Below, piece after piece: positions 48,125 through 58,605 of a stretch of DNA of 64,000 bases. Within the stretch, counting starts at the first letter, position 1. Every line of letters starts with the position of its first letter. Source of the stretch: Micropterus salmoides (Eukaryota; Chordata; Actinopteri; Centrarchiformes; Centrarchidae); assembly GCF_014851395.1 (NCBI RefSeq), contig NW_024041262.1, positions 17,227,671 through 17,291,670 on the forward strand, read 5' to 3'. The translations under genes were made by a program, and so were the position numbers. Below the pieces are notes generated by a model, which did not search any database, was not told where the DNA came from, and saw only the letters and a program-made list of their open reading frames with translations.

Positions 48125-51100
48125 ATGTTGGTGGCGAGGCTAACGTGTCTGAGGGGTCTTCCTCTCACCGGGCTCCGTCCTGTGCTGTCACAGGGCTCCC
48201 CAGCCCTGAGAACACCCACCCTGAAAGCCTGTCCACCTCTGCTCAGGCCGCACCAGGTACCATAAAGTTACTGGCATCCTTGGCTCTCTCACATTTCTCT
48301 AAGCTTAGATACATTCACGCTTCATTATGACCCTACCAGTGCCACACACATCCTACTTGCTTTTTACCACTCTTACTAATAGTAGGCTATGTTAAAAAAA
48401 AACAACTCTCATTAATCTTTGGTAACAGAAGCAGATATTGAAATACAAATAAGCTACATAGTTTTAAAGGTTCAATTTGTAAGTTTTTTTTATGGCATCT
48501 AGTGGTGAGAGTTGCTAATTGCACCCCCCTCCCCTATCCAAGCGAGTTGTATAGCTATGGTGCCTGAGACAGGACAAAATATGGCCTATGTGAGATAGCG
48601 GAGAGCTGCCAGTCAAGAAAACAGGTTTCTTTACATTGATATATTAAGAAATTATATTTACTTGATTATTCAGTAAAACCATTAGTATTGTAATATTATT
48701 GTTACTTGTTCATTAAACAACAGAGACATCAAGAAATGAAGTGTTACATGAAGTTTCATTCTCTTGTAATACATTATTTTACTGTACTGTAATCATACTT
48801 ATTGGCTCACCTGGACTAACAAACCAAAGTAAATGAAGAACATCTCAAAAACTATCACATCTTGTACATCGAGTATGACCACTGACAGATAACAGGAAAA
48901 TGGAAGCCTCACTGTTTCTGCAACACAGTCCATTATAAACCACATAATACATGAAGTTTACAAATGCATTGTTAGGTGAGGATTAAGGCTCTTCTCGTTT
49001 TGCTTAATTAATAACATAAGCAATCTGCAAATCTTACCAAAATGTCTATTTTAATTTTTTTAAATACAACAGAAACACAAAGCAGTATTGACAGCCATAA
49101 TTTCTGCTTGTGGTAAAATGGTGCTATGTTTTTAATGGACATTTAGCATGTGAAAGTACAAATTACGCATTTGTGTGCACAGTGGCAAAGCACTATCCAA
49201 AAAAACATTTTTTTTTTAATGCAAATTCGGGAAAGTATTCATTATTGGTCACTTGATAGGCACACGGTCATGTTATGTGTCACTATTAGCAGTAAAATAA
49301 ATATATGTTTTCCACCAGGGCAGAAGAAGAACGCCGTAATGACGAAACACGCTCTGTAGCGCTGTTTGTCCGTTGTCGGCTATTGTAGAAACATGACGAC
49401 ACAATACTGCGACCTCCATAGAAGGGGGTGACCGCGGTTATGTAGATAAAAATGTCTCATTCTAAGGTAATAAAAGCATAATGGTTCATTATGTAAGGTC
49501 TTTATACACCACTGAAAACATAGTGATAGATATTATATTGCATTTCTGTCAATAAATACTCAGAAATATTACACACTGAACCTTTAACTACAAAATACAT
49601 CACATAGTGAACACTGAATGTAAACACCCCAAAAAATTTTGTATTATACACTAACCCTAAAATCCCTTTGATATTTTAATAAATCCAATTCTGTGTTTCC
49701 TTGACAAGAGATATTAGGAATTAATCATGCATATTTTTATTGTTTATGTATCTTTTACTGGTGAAGGCAGGACACACCATCTATAAATTGGACAGAAACA
49801 TCCTAAATGCCAGAAAAGCCCTCATCTCCATTTTGTTATGTAAACTTACTTACAGAATTAGATTAGATTAGAATTAGATATTTTGGCAGCAATTTAAATG
49901 TCTGACATAAGTCAAGACAAAAAAGTGTCCTGTTGTTGATGGGTCACAAATTTGAACCTTATTGCAAGCGTCTTGTCCCATCAGTCCCTTTAATTAATCT
50001 GAACACCTTTTGTTCTCAGTTGAAGTTTGTCTCAATAAAAAGGCAAGCAAAACACTTTGACTGTGAAATGGTAAAAGAAATTAAGTTCAATAAAATTGTG
50101 CATTTAGTTTGTAGGCAAATTGACATTGGTCAAATGCATGTTCACTCCCTGATTGTTTTCAGTTTTGATTAATAAGGTTGTGTATAAAATACTATCCACC
50201 AAATCAACAATTTTAGTTTTGTGTAAAATTTATTTTTCTTTCACCAGGGTTATTCCTCTAAGGCCAGATTTGGTTTCCGCCGTGGGAAGATGGCTAGAGA
50301 CCAGCTCCAAGAAGCAGCTTTTGAGCCAGCAACAGATACCGCCATTAGAAGTAATGTACTATTACATACTATTTTAAACAATCCGCAACATATATTTTAT
50401 TTAGTTTGGAGCCTTATTTGATGGTTACCTAAATTGTCATAATGCCAAAATGTCTTTGAAGCACAAATCAAAACTTGTACAGGTGACAGCCACTGTCACA
50501 TTATTAGTACGATTTTTTGAGTGTTTAGGTTTATTACATATTGAAGTGTATCTAAAAAAAAAAAAATGCATCCACAGTTGACAGCATGGGAAGAATTTTT
50601 CTGGCCGGAGGTGCTGCAGTTGGCCTTGGAGCTCTGTGCTACTATGGACTCGGCATGTCCAATGAAATTGGTGCCATTGAGAAAGCAGTGTGAGTAACAG
50701 CTTTTTGTTCTGGCAGCTCTTTGCCACAGGTTTATGGAAAGTGTTTGTTACCTTTCAAGAGCGTCATAGTCAACTGGGTCTTCCCTCTCTGTGCAGCATC
50801 TGGCCTCAGTATGTGAAGGACAGGATCCATTCCACGTACATGTACTTTGCAGGCAGTGTTGGACTGACAGCTTTGTCAGCTGTAGCAGTGAGCAGGACCC
50901 CGGCACTTATGGGTCTGATGATGAGAGGATCCTGGCTGGTAAGCTTTATAACTCAAGTGGAGCCAACAGAGATAGATGTGGGGTTTTTTTTAGTTCTCAC
51001 TGCAATGGAACATTTATTTGATTAAATTGAAAGTGGTTTACTAATATCAGTACACTTCAATAGCTACTCAAGTGTATTTACATTTTTAGGTGCATTTACA

Positions 51101-54100
51101 GGTTATTAACCTGAATGTCTGTTTTAACTCAGGCTATTGGAGCAACCTTCGCGGCTATGATTGGTGCCGGCATGCTGGTCAGGTCCGTTTCATATGAGCA
51201 CAGTCCAGTGCCCAAACACCTTGCTTGGATGCTCCACGCAGGTTTGTAGGACAATGTCTCGTGGGAAACAATTATTCTGTTACGTTCTCCCACATGTACT
51301 TGCCTAAACTGAACACTGGAGGGCAGTCATGTAAAGGCTGTCTATTTGAAATCTCTGTCTAAATGTAGACATAAGGCACAGGTCTGTTTTGTTACTGTTA
51401 TTGTTTGTTTTGAATGTAGTATTCAGTTGTCTTTTTGCTTTGTTTATTGATAAGGTGTGATGGGCGCTGTCATCGCTCCACTCACTCTCCTGGGAGGGCC
51501 TCTGATGATTAGGGCTGCCTGGTACACAGCAGGTATTGTGGGAGGTCTGTCTACTGTGGCCATGTGTGCCCCAAGTGAGAAGTTCCTCAATATGGGTGGA
51601 CCATTGGCTGTCGGCTTTGGAGTTGTCTTCGCTTCCTCTATTGGTTAGTATAATACACTAACTTACACATCACAAACCCTGTCTCAGATGCACTACAGAC
51701 AGTTTAAATAAGATGATAAAATATGATTGAGAGACGCCACATTGAATGAGATGTCGATGAGGATGAATGACACTCATGACACTTAAACCCTCCACAGTAC
51801 CACAAGCCTGTTTTATTTGAGACTGACTTGGCCTATAATACAGTCAGACCTTGTGCTACTGCTAAATGCTGCCGAGTTATTAGCCCCTCCACTGCTGTTA
51901 AATTCTCATCCGCCTTTAGCCAAAAACGCGTCCTACTGGACTCTGAGAAGTGATCCAGAGGGCTTCAGCAAATGGTTTGACTCCACCTGTCAAATGGTAA
52001 AGGACAGTCGCTCCACTAAAATTTAGACAGCCCAATGGAAAAAAAGAGCCCTGGTTAGATGACAAGGCTCGCACTGTCAGATGTGAATGCCGCAGGGCTG
52101 AGCGGAAATGGAAGAAGGACAAATTACATGTCTCTCTCAAAATATTAAGGGACTGCTGGCGCCTATATCAAACAACCCTGAAAGAGGCTAAAAGAAAGTA
52201 CTTTTTTGAAATCATCATGGCAAACTATAGCAAACCTCATGTTTTATTTAAAACCATTGATTCTGTTCTTAACGTCCAGCAAATTCCTAAATTTCTTTAC
52301 TGACAAAGTCAATACTATCAGAGCTCATATCACACCCTCAGCTTACGGTCAGTCTTTCTTTGCTGAATGCCCTGCCCCTTTTTCTTTTACAAAATTTGAA
52401 CCTGTTACGCTGTCTGCATTACAAGAAATTGTTGGGCAGTTGAAACCCTCATAATTCTGGTTTCTCGTTTAGAGGGCATTACAGGCATAGCCCTAAAATG
52501 GTTTCGATCCTACTTTAAAGGTAGGACATTCAGTGTCAACTGTGGTGACTCTGCGTCTACCAGGGCCCATCTCTCCTGTGGCATCCCGCAAGGCTCTATT
52601 CTGGGTCCTCTTCTCTTTTCCCTTTATCTCATCCTTAGCTTTGCTAAATAGGAAACATTAGAATCAGAAGACTCATAATCAGAAGGAGCTTTATTGCCAA
52701 GTAGTGTTTTACACATACAAGGAATTTGCTTTGGTGATGCTACACGCAGACAGACATATAGCTGACATAAATAAATGTAGAAATATGTAATAAACAAATG
52801 CAAGTTATTTAAGAATAACAGAAGAATAGAGAAAAATAATACAACAATATACTGAAAAATAATGATGATTTATAAACGATTTACAAATAACAACAAATAT
52901 GTGCAATGTGCCAGGTTTGTGCATGGTATGACATGAAGTGATATTTACATGTGCAGAGACGATTGTATTATTTCAAAGGGGGGAGTGTTAGTGGGGAGCC
53001 CGGGCCTTGTTGATGAGGCTAGCTGCAGACGGGTAGAAGCTGTTTTTGTGGTGAGAGGTTTTGGTCCTGATGGAACGCAGCCTCTTGCCAGAGGGGAGAG
53101 TCTGAAACAGTTTGTGACCTGGATGGGAGGCGTCAGCTGACATCTTTCCTGCTCGCCTCAAAGTCCTGGAGGCATACAGGTCCTGGGCTCTTCCTGAAGT
53201 CCACGACCATCTCCACTGTCTTCAGAGCGTTGAGCACCAGGACACCAGATGGTCGGTCTCCCACCTGTAGGCGGACTCGTCCCCACCAGATGAGCCCAAT
53301 GAGGGTGGTGTCGTCCGCAAACTTCAGGAGTTTGAGAGACTGGTGACTGGAGGTGCAGCTGTTGGTATACAGGGAGAAGAGCTGAGGGGAAAGAACGCAG
53401 CCTTGAGGGGAACTGGTGCTGATGGTCCTGGAATCTGAGACCTTGTTTTCCCATCTTCACGTGCTGCTTCCTGTCTGTCAGGAAGTCAGTGATCCACCTG
53501 CAGGTGGAGTCAGGCATGTTCAGCTGGGATAGCTTGTCCTGCAGCAGGGCCGGGATTATGGTGTTGAAAGCAGAGCTGAAATCCACAAACAGGGTCCTGG
53601 CGTAGGTTCCTGGGGAGTCCAGGTGCTGGAGGATGTAGTGAAGGGCCATGTTAACCGCATCATCTATAGAACTGTTGGCTCTGTAGGCAAAATGCAGGGG
53701 TTTGTGGTGGATTTAAGGTGGGACAACACAAGGCGCTCAAAAGACTTCGTTATCACAGAGGTCAGGGCGACGAGTGTGTAGTTGTTTAGTCCAGTGGTCC
53801 TTGGTTTTTTGGGGACAGGGATGATGGTGTATGCTTTGAAGCAGGCTGGCACATGGCATGACTCCAGTGAGGTGTTAAAAATGTCTGTGAACACCGGAGA
53901 CAGCTGATCAGCACAGTGCTTCAGGGTGGATGGGGAGACAGAGTCTGGCCCAGATGCTTTGCGCGGTTTCTGCCTCCTGAACAGTCTGTTGACGTCCCTC
54001 TCCAGGATGGTAAGAGAGGGGGAGGGGTTGGGGGATGAGATGGTGGACTGTGGTTGGTCAGTGGTGTGACAGGGGATGGTGTCAGGTCTGTCCCATTGTC

Positions 54101-57100
54101 TTTCAAAGCGACAGTAAAACTAGTTCAACTCGTTGGCAAGGCGTGAGTCTTTATGGAGTGGGGGGATTTAGGTTTGTAGCTGGTGATCTGTCTGAATCCT
54201 CTCCAGACAGAAGCAGAGTCATTCCTTGAGAACTGGTGTTGTAGTCTCTCTGCATACAGCTGTTAGCATCTCGCACTGCCTTGCTAAACCTGTTCTTTGA
54301 CTCCTTAAACCTGGCCCGGTCACCACTCATAAATGCCTCTTTCTTTTCCAACCTCAGCTGCCTGAGATTAGCTGTGAACCAGGGTTTGTCATTGTTATAA
54401 CTCACACTGGTGCGTGTTGGAATGCAGCTGTCCTCACAGAAGCTAATGTAGGACGTCAAAGCCTCTGTAAACTCATCCAGATTATTTGTAGCAGTCCTGA
54501 AAACATCCCAGTCAGTACAGTCCAAACATGCCTGAAGTTCCTCTACAGCTTCACTGGTCCATTTCTTTGATGTCCTCACTACAGGTTTACAGAGTTTTAT
54601 GACATGATCAGAGTGTCCCAGTGGAGCGCGTGTAACGGCATGATAGGCACTGCTAACTGTGGTGTAACAGTGATCCAAAGTGTTCCCGTCTCTGGTTGAA
54701 CACTTTATAAACTGTCTGTATTTGGGGAGTTCTTGGCTGAGGTTTACTTTGTTAAAGTCACCAAGAACAAAAACAAGGGAGTCCGGGTTTGTCTGCTCCA
54801 CACACAGTATTTGGTCAGCAAGCATACGCTGTGTGTCGTGCACGTTGACGTGCGGCAGAATGTAAGCACCGATTATGATTAAAAATTCCGGATTAGGAGA
54901 ACAGTGTTGCTGAATCACTGTCACGTCGGTACACCAGCCATTGTTGATATAAAAATGGATACCTCCACCTTTTGTTTTGCCGGAGAGCTCTGTGTCGTGA
55001 TCCACTCTGTAGAGTTGGAAGCCAGCCAGCTGCAGCTGCAGTACGGTATTGATCCACACAGCCACATCTCAGTGAAGCACAGTAGATGAATAAAAGTCTC
55101 TGTTTTTCCCCACCTGAAGTTTTTCCAGTTTGTTGCACAGTGAGCGCACGTTGGAGAGAAATATTGCCGGTAGCAGTGTGTGGAGTCCCTGCTGGCAGAG
55201 GTGCACGAGCGACGCGGCTCGTTTCCCTCTCTTACGGCGCTTCACTCGGCAAACAATAACGAGAGAGCCCTTCACCAAAATGTCCAATAATTCCACTGAT
55301 GACGTGATAAAAGTGGGAAATAAATACACTGGAGTTGTTCCCCTGATGTTTATTAGCTCTTCTCTGGTGAAAGAGCTCCGGGAATCACAACCGAACACAC
55401 AAAAACAAAACAAAACAAACTGCACCTAACACTGAGGCAGCAATAGACAGCGCCATCTTGGGTAGACCATACCAAACATGGCATCTCTTTCCACTGTTAT
55501 GCAGATGATAGCCAGATCTATGTACCTTTGAGTAAGGATGACACTCTGACCATTGTTTGCATGTCTAGAGAACATAAAGGCTTGGATGGCCCTTAACTTC
55601 TTAAGTTTTAATAAAAACAAGACGGAGGTGTTGATGGTGTGATAGAGGTCTCACCTCGATCTAGGCCCCCTAGCTCAGTATGTCATGCCGACCATTACTG
55701 ACCTAGAAGTCAAAATTGATGCTGATATGAAACTGAATAAACACGTTGGGTTAGTGGTTAAATCTAGTTTCTTTCAATTAAGACAGCTGTCGAAGTTGAA
55801 ACCTATTCTTTCTAAGCAGAATTTTGAGACCGTTATGCACGCCTTTGTGACTACTAGACTAGATTACTGCAATGCACTTTTTTTTGGGGATGAATGGATT
55901 GTCTCTCGCCGTCTCCAGATGGTGCAAAACACTGCAGCTTGTCTTCTAACGGGAACACGTAAATATGAACACATCTCCCCAGTTCTACGTTCACTCCATT
56001 GGCTACCCATTCAATTTAGGATCGATTTTAAACTTCCTTTACTCACTTTTAAATCCTTGAATGGCCTTGCCACCCCTTACTTATCTGAGCTGCTTCATCC
56101 AAACTTCTCCTGAGAGTGCCAAAAACTCATCGCAAACTTAAAGGGGAACGTGTTTTTGCGGTGGCAGCTCCGAAACTGTGAAATGCCCTTCCTCTTACCA
56201 TTAGACAGGCTTCCTAACTGTCTGATTTTAAAACTTTGTCTTAAAACCCATCTCTTCCATCTGCCTTTTGACCCTTGAGGATGATGACACCTGGAACTCA
56301 TTTGTTAGTGTTTTTAACTGTATACATTATGTGATAACCTGTAAACCTGTACAGCACTTTGTGCTACTTCATGGTTGCTGTTAGTGCTCTATAAATAAAT
56401 TGTGATTGATTGATTGACAGTATTACATTATGGTTTGAGACAAGATTTAATACCTCTGAAAAGTTACCGCAATGTCGGTAACTATATCCTCCAGTTCCAC
56501 AGTCATGAGGTAAACCATAGAAACACACTGACGTTCACGTTACAAAGTAATTCTCCAGGATTGTCTGCACTCAATATTCAGACTAAACGTTGAATGTGTA
56601 AACCAGATGCGTTTCATTTGCGTTACAGTGGCTCTGTGTTGTGGTGTTATTTCTTGTGAGTTTAAATCTTGACTTTCAATATTGAAGAAACTAGATGGTT
56701 AATTGTGGTTTTAAACTATTCTTTATGGTCAGAACATGACAAACACTTGGTAGAACATTTATGATAAAATCTTTTCAGTCTCTTTTCCTTAACAAAATAA
56801 ATATCTTGATGGAACGATTAAGTGCTAATTTGTTAATTATTCAAATGAACATTTGTTGAACTTTTGTTATATTGTTATTGAGGAAAATTATATTGCAATC
56901 ATTATTGTTTTATTGCTCAGCTCTAAGCCCAAGCCTAAAATACAACTCTCAGCGAATGTTCCTTTCTTCTTCAGGCTCAATGTTCCTCCCACCCACTTCA
57001 GCGTTTGGAGCAGGCCTGTACTCAGTGGCCATCTATGGAGGCCTGGTGCTGTTTAGCATGTTCCTCCTCTATGATACACAGAAGGTCATCAAGAGGGCAG

Positions 57101-57344
57101 AGACACACCCACTCTATGGCGTACAGAAATACGACCCCATTAATGCGTAAGTCACTCAAGGAAGTATTCAAGTAGAATTGAAATGCAGGTTTCTGCAAAT
57201 TAATGTTAGTGATTTACTTACAAGGTATAGAGCTCATATCCATTTTAATCTTACAGGTGTATGGGGATCTACATGGACACATTGAACATCTTCATGAGAC
57301 TGGTGATGATTCTGGCCAACGGCGGCGCCGGCAGAAAGAAGTGA
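48125..57344 (+). CDS. ghitm: Growth hormone-inducible transmembrane protein (TMBIM5/MICS1), eight coding exons
   Basis: This is a mitochondrial inner-membrane protein of the BAX inhibitor-1/TMBIM family, known for cristae maintenance, cytochrome c retention and Ca2+/H+ exchange. Coding exons are 48125-48256, 50248-50350, 50578-50689, 50797-50938, 51133-51241, 51455-51643, 56975-57146 and 57257-57344. All junctions are GT-AG and the lengths sum to 1047 bases, giving 348 aa plus stop; human GHITM is 345 aa. Residues 1-45 are Arg/Leu-rich and fit a mitochondrial presequence. A basic motif RRGKMARDQ is followed by Gly-rich membrane segments from about residue 80. Family landmarks are YYGLGMSNEIGAIEKAV, WPQYVKDRIHSTYMY, LTALSA, RAAWYTAGIVGGLSTVAM, LLYDTQKVIKRAE, YGVQKYDPIN and IYMDTLNIFMR, ending in a short basic RKK tail. 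Human sequence matches along almost the whole length except the divergent N-terminus. The gene appears intact. The last large intron (5.3 kb) is expanded by nested LINEs. Confidence 0.97.
48468..49583. mobile_element. MITE-like element flanked by TTAA, in ghitm intron 2
   Basis: Ends are inverted: AGGTTCAATTTGTAAG at the left, and the right end read in reverse is AGGTTCAGTGTGTAA. Both are flanked by TTAA (48464-48467 and 49584-49587), the target site of piggyBac-like transposases. Interior words GGCATCTAGTGGTGAG (left) and CTCATTCTAAGGTAATAAAA (right) are familiar from a very common teleost non-autonomous repeat. No transposase frame is present. The superfamily is inferred from TTAA only. Confidence 0.65.
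49590..50247. other. Rest of ghitm intron 2
   Basis: AT-rich intron with the polypyrimidine tract and CACCAG acceptor at 50242-50247. Frames here are not coding. Confidence 0.6.
51795..52658 (+). pseudogene. L2-type LINE, 5' half, in ghitm intron
   Basis: The plus strand shows the linker and RT start: SPSTAVKFSSAF, SPWLDD-like text after 52040, CRRAERKWKKDKLHVSLKIL, KRKYFFEIIMANYSKPHVLF and KTIDSVLN. After a deletion it continues GITGIALKWFRSYFKGRTFS, then IPQGSILGPLLFSLYL (RT domain motif). It stops at the target duplication AAACAT (52653-52658) and resumes at 55474. Stops and frameshifts are frequent. Confidence 0.9.
52960..53894 (-). pseudogene. Reverse transcriptase part of the nested LINE
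   Basis: Minus-strand motifs appear in two or more frames: IIPVPKKPRTTGLNNYTLVA, ITKSFERLVLSHLK (53894-53664), then LFVDFSSAFNTIIPALLQDK (the first catalytic Asp motif) and STCRWITDFLTDRKQHV (53649 onward), a shift, and the C-terminus RTLRRAGKMSAD and SGKRLRSIRTKTSHHK near 52965-53170. Frameshifts and shortening indicate an inactive copy. Confidence 0.88.
54151..55065 (-). pseudogene. Endonuclease part of the nested LINE
   Basis: A 304-codon open frame on the minus strand. It shows LYRVDHDTELSGKTKGGGIH, LVFVLGDFNKVNL (catalytic Asp-Phe-Asn), NTLDHCYTTV and PLGHSDHVIK (the terminal SDH motif), then linker sequence KPWFTANLRQLRLEKKEAF. The N-terminal NVRSLCNKLEKLQV lies in another frame at about 55105-55150, showing a frameshift before the conserved Glu region. 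No autonomous product is likely. Confidence 0.9.
55474..56420 (+). pseudogene. L2-type LINE, 3' half, in ghitm intron
   Basis: Resumes directly after AAACAT with GISFHCYADDSQIYVPL, the RT catalytic YADD motif, so the nested LINE cut the outer ORF just upstream of its active site. The frame at 55685-56113 then gives FFQLRQLSKLKPILSKQNFE, HAFVTTRLDYCNALF, LQMVQNTAACLLTGTRKYEH and SLHWLPIQFRIDFKL. The 3' end is GTGCTCTATAAATAAATTG with a (TGAT)n tail near 56400-56418. Several stops are present. Confidence 0.92.
56421..56974. other. 3' part of the large ghitm intron
   Basis: AT-rich sequence up to the TTCTTCTTCAG acceptor at 56964-56974. No further element recognised. Confidence 0.6.
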
Positions 57345-57890
57345 ACCGCAACATTCTGACTTCAGCTTCAGTATTACCTTCCACAGAGTTGAACAAAGTC
57401 ATGTTTTATTACTAGCAGCATATGCCAGGTATTAGGGACACTTCTTATATAACTGGTAAATAAACATGAATGCTTTGCAAGTGTGCGAAGAAGAAGATTG
57501 CACTCTGGTACAAAGAAGAAAGACAGATTGTTGTACATTGAGAACACAGTGAGTGGTCTTACCTTGATTGTGTAAGTATCTGGTTTATCCTGAGGATTAC
57601 AGACGCGTTAAATCGGTCTGCATAATTTCATTTGCACCAGATGTCCTATGTATCCTTTATGGTTTCTATTTATTTGCACTTAGTTGTGTTTCTGTTTCTA
57701 ATAAGACAGTTCAAGAATATTTGGGAAATGCAACACATGATGTATGTCAACCATAGACTGTTCCAGACTCAGTACAGTAAATGAGTGTGCTGTATGCACT
57801 TCCTCCAGAATACACTGATATTGCACTTCTTCTACAACAATTTCAACAATGGAATCATTCAATAAACAACTCAAAAGTGTGATGTTGCAG
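57345..57890 (+). terminator. ghitm: ghitm 3' UTR with two candidate polyadenylation signals
   Basis: After the TGA at 57342-57344, AATAAA occurs at 57459-57464 and again near 57860-57866. The second is followed by a GT/T-rich stretch (about 57878-57900), the usual downstream element. Either could end the transcript; the second has the better context. No other gene signal is seen in this stretch. Confidence 0.55.
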
Positions 57891-57977
57891 TTGTCTTTTT
57901 GGGGGGGGGGGGTTACTTGTCTGGACTTATTGGGACAACACCATTGTTAATATTAGTAACACCTGTGCTTTTGCTAC

Positions 57978-58215
57978 TTTACCTTTATTCATTTAGCTGA
58001 CGCTTTTATCCAAAGTGACTTACAATTGCTATATATCAGAGGTCGCACACCTCTGGAGCTCTTTATACAGGCCTACAGTCTATGCTCTGGAGCAACTAGG
58101 GGTTAAATGTCTTGCTCAGGGACACATTGGTGGATGTGTCACAGCAGGGAATTGAAACTGGGTCTCTCACACCAAAGGCATTATGTGTCTTATCCATTGC
58201 GCCATCGCCACCCTT
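57978..58215 (-). mobile_element. tRNA-derived SINE with LINE-type 3' tail
   Basis: The minus strand begins GGTGGCGATGGCGCAATGGA (A-box region), then CAGTTTCAATTCCCTG (drifted B-box), a tRNA-like head of about 75 bases. The body ends in TGTAAGTCACTTTGGATAAA and AGCGTCAGCTAAATGAATAA. That tail is the same as the 3' end of the L2-type LINE at 28885-29690, the expected arrangement for a SINE mobilised by a partner LINE. Not a functional tRNA gene. Confidence 0.85.
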
Positions 58216-58605
58216 ACTACTACGGCAAGTCAAAATAATGTGGAAAAATCCTATTGCCATTTATAAACAGTTACAAGAAAAAGCATGTGAAACCACTGGA
58301 ATACCTGGATTTCTGTATAAATTGTTCATAAAATTTGACCTGATCTTCATCTAAGTCACAACCAGTGCTTGAAGTGGGCCGGAATGCCCCGGTAAGCAGT
58401 GCCGGCTTTGTGACATTTTCTTGCGTACCGGGACTACTCCCAATCTTCCGGTACTCTCCTCTGCTCTCTCCATATCAGGTTCTCTGGGGGCTACGTTATG
58501 CTCACCTGTTCCCGTTCTCGCCTGCCTGCTAATCTCTGTCGAAGGAGAGAGACGAGGGAGATTGAGAAGCTCTGGTGCCTCTCAAGCAGCCGTGTGCTGA
58601 ATGTA

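Larger units (their letters stand above)
52659..55473 (-). mobile_element. LINE inserted in opposite orientation into another LINE
   Basis: Flanked by the 6-bp direct repeat AAACAT (52653-52658 and 55474-55479). On the minus strand it starts near CCCAAGATGGCGCTGTC (a typical LINE 5' end) and ends TTGGCAATAAAGCTCCTTCT then GATTATGAGTCTTCTGATTCT. The length of 2.8 kb includes endonuclease, RT and C-terminus but with losses. It belongs to the CR1/L2/Rex group, with the same 3'-end type as the remnant at 2020-2521. Confidence 0.92.

Noticed and set aside
50153..51025. Plus-strand frames overlapping ghitm exons and introns
   Set aside because: They run through splice sites; the exon-by-exon reading gives an exact in-frame GHITM protein instead.
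54904..55429. Plus-strand frames over the nested LINE
   Set aside because: Antisense to the LINE endonuclease, which has clear catalytic motifs on the minus strand.
58140..58215. Second tRNA-like sequence
   Set aside because: Head of a SINE with a LINE-type tail; drifted B box and no intact cloverleaf.
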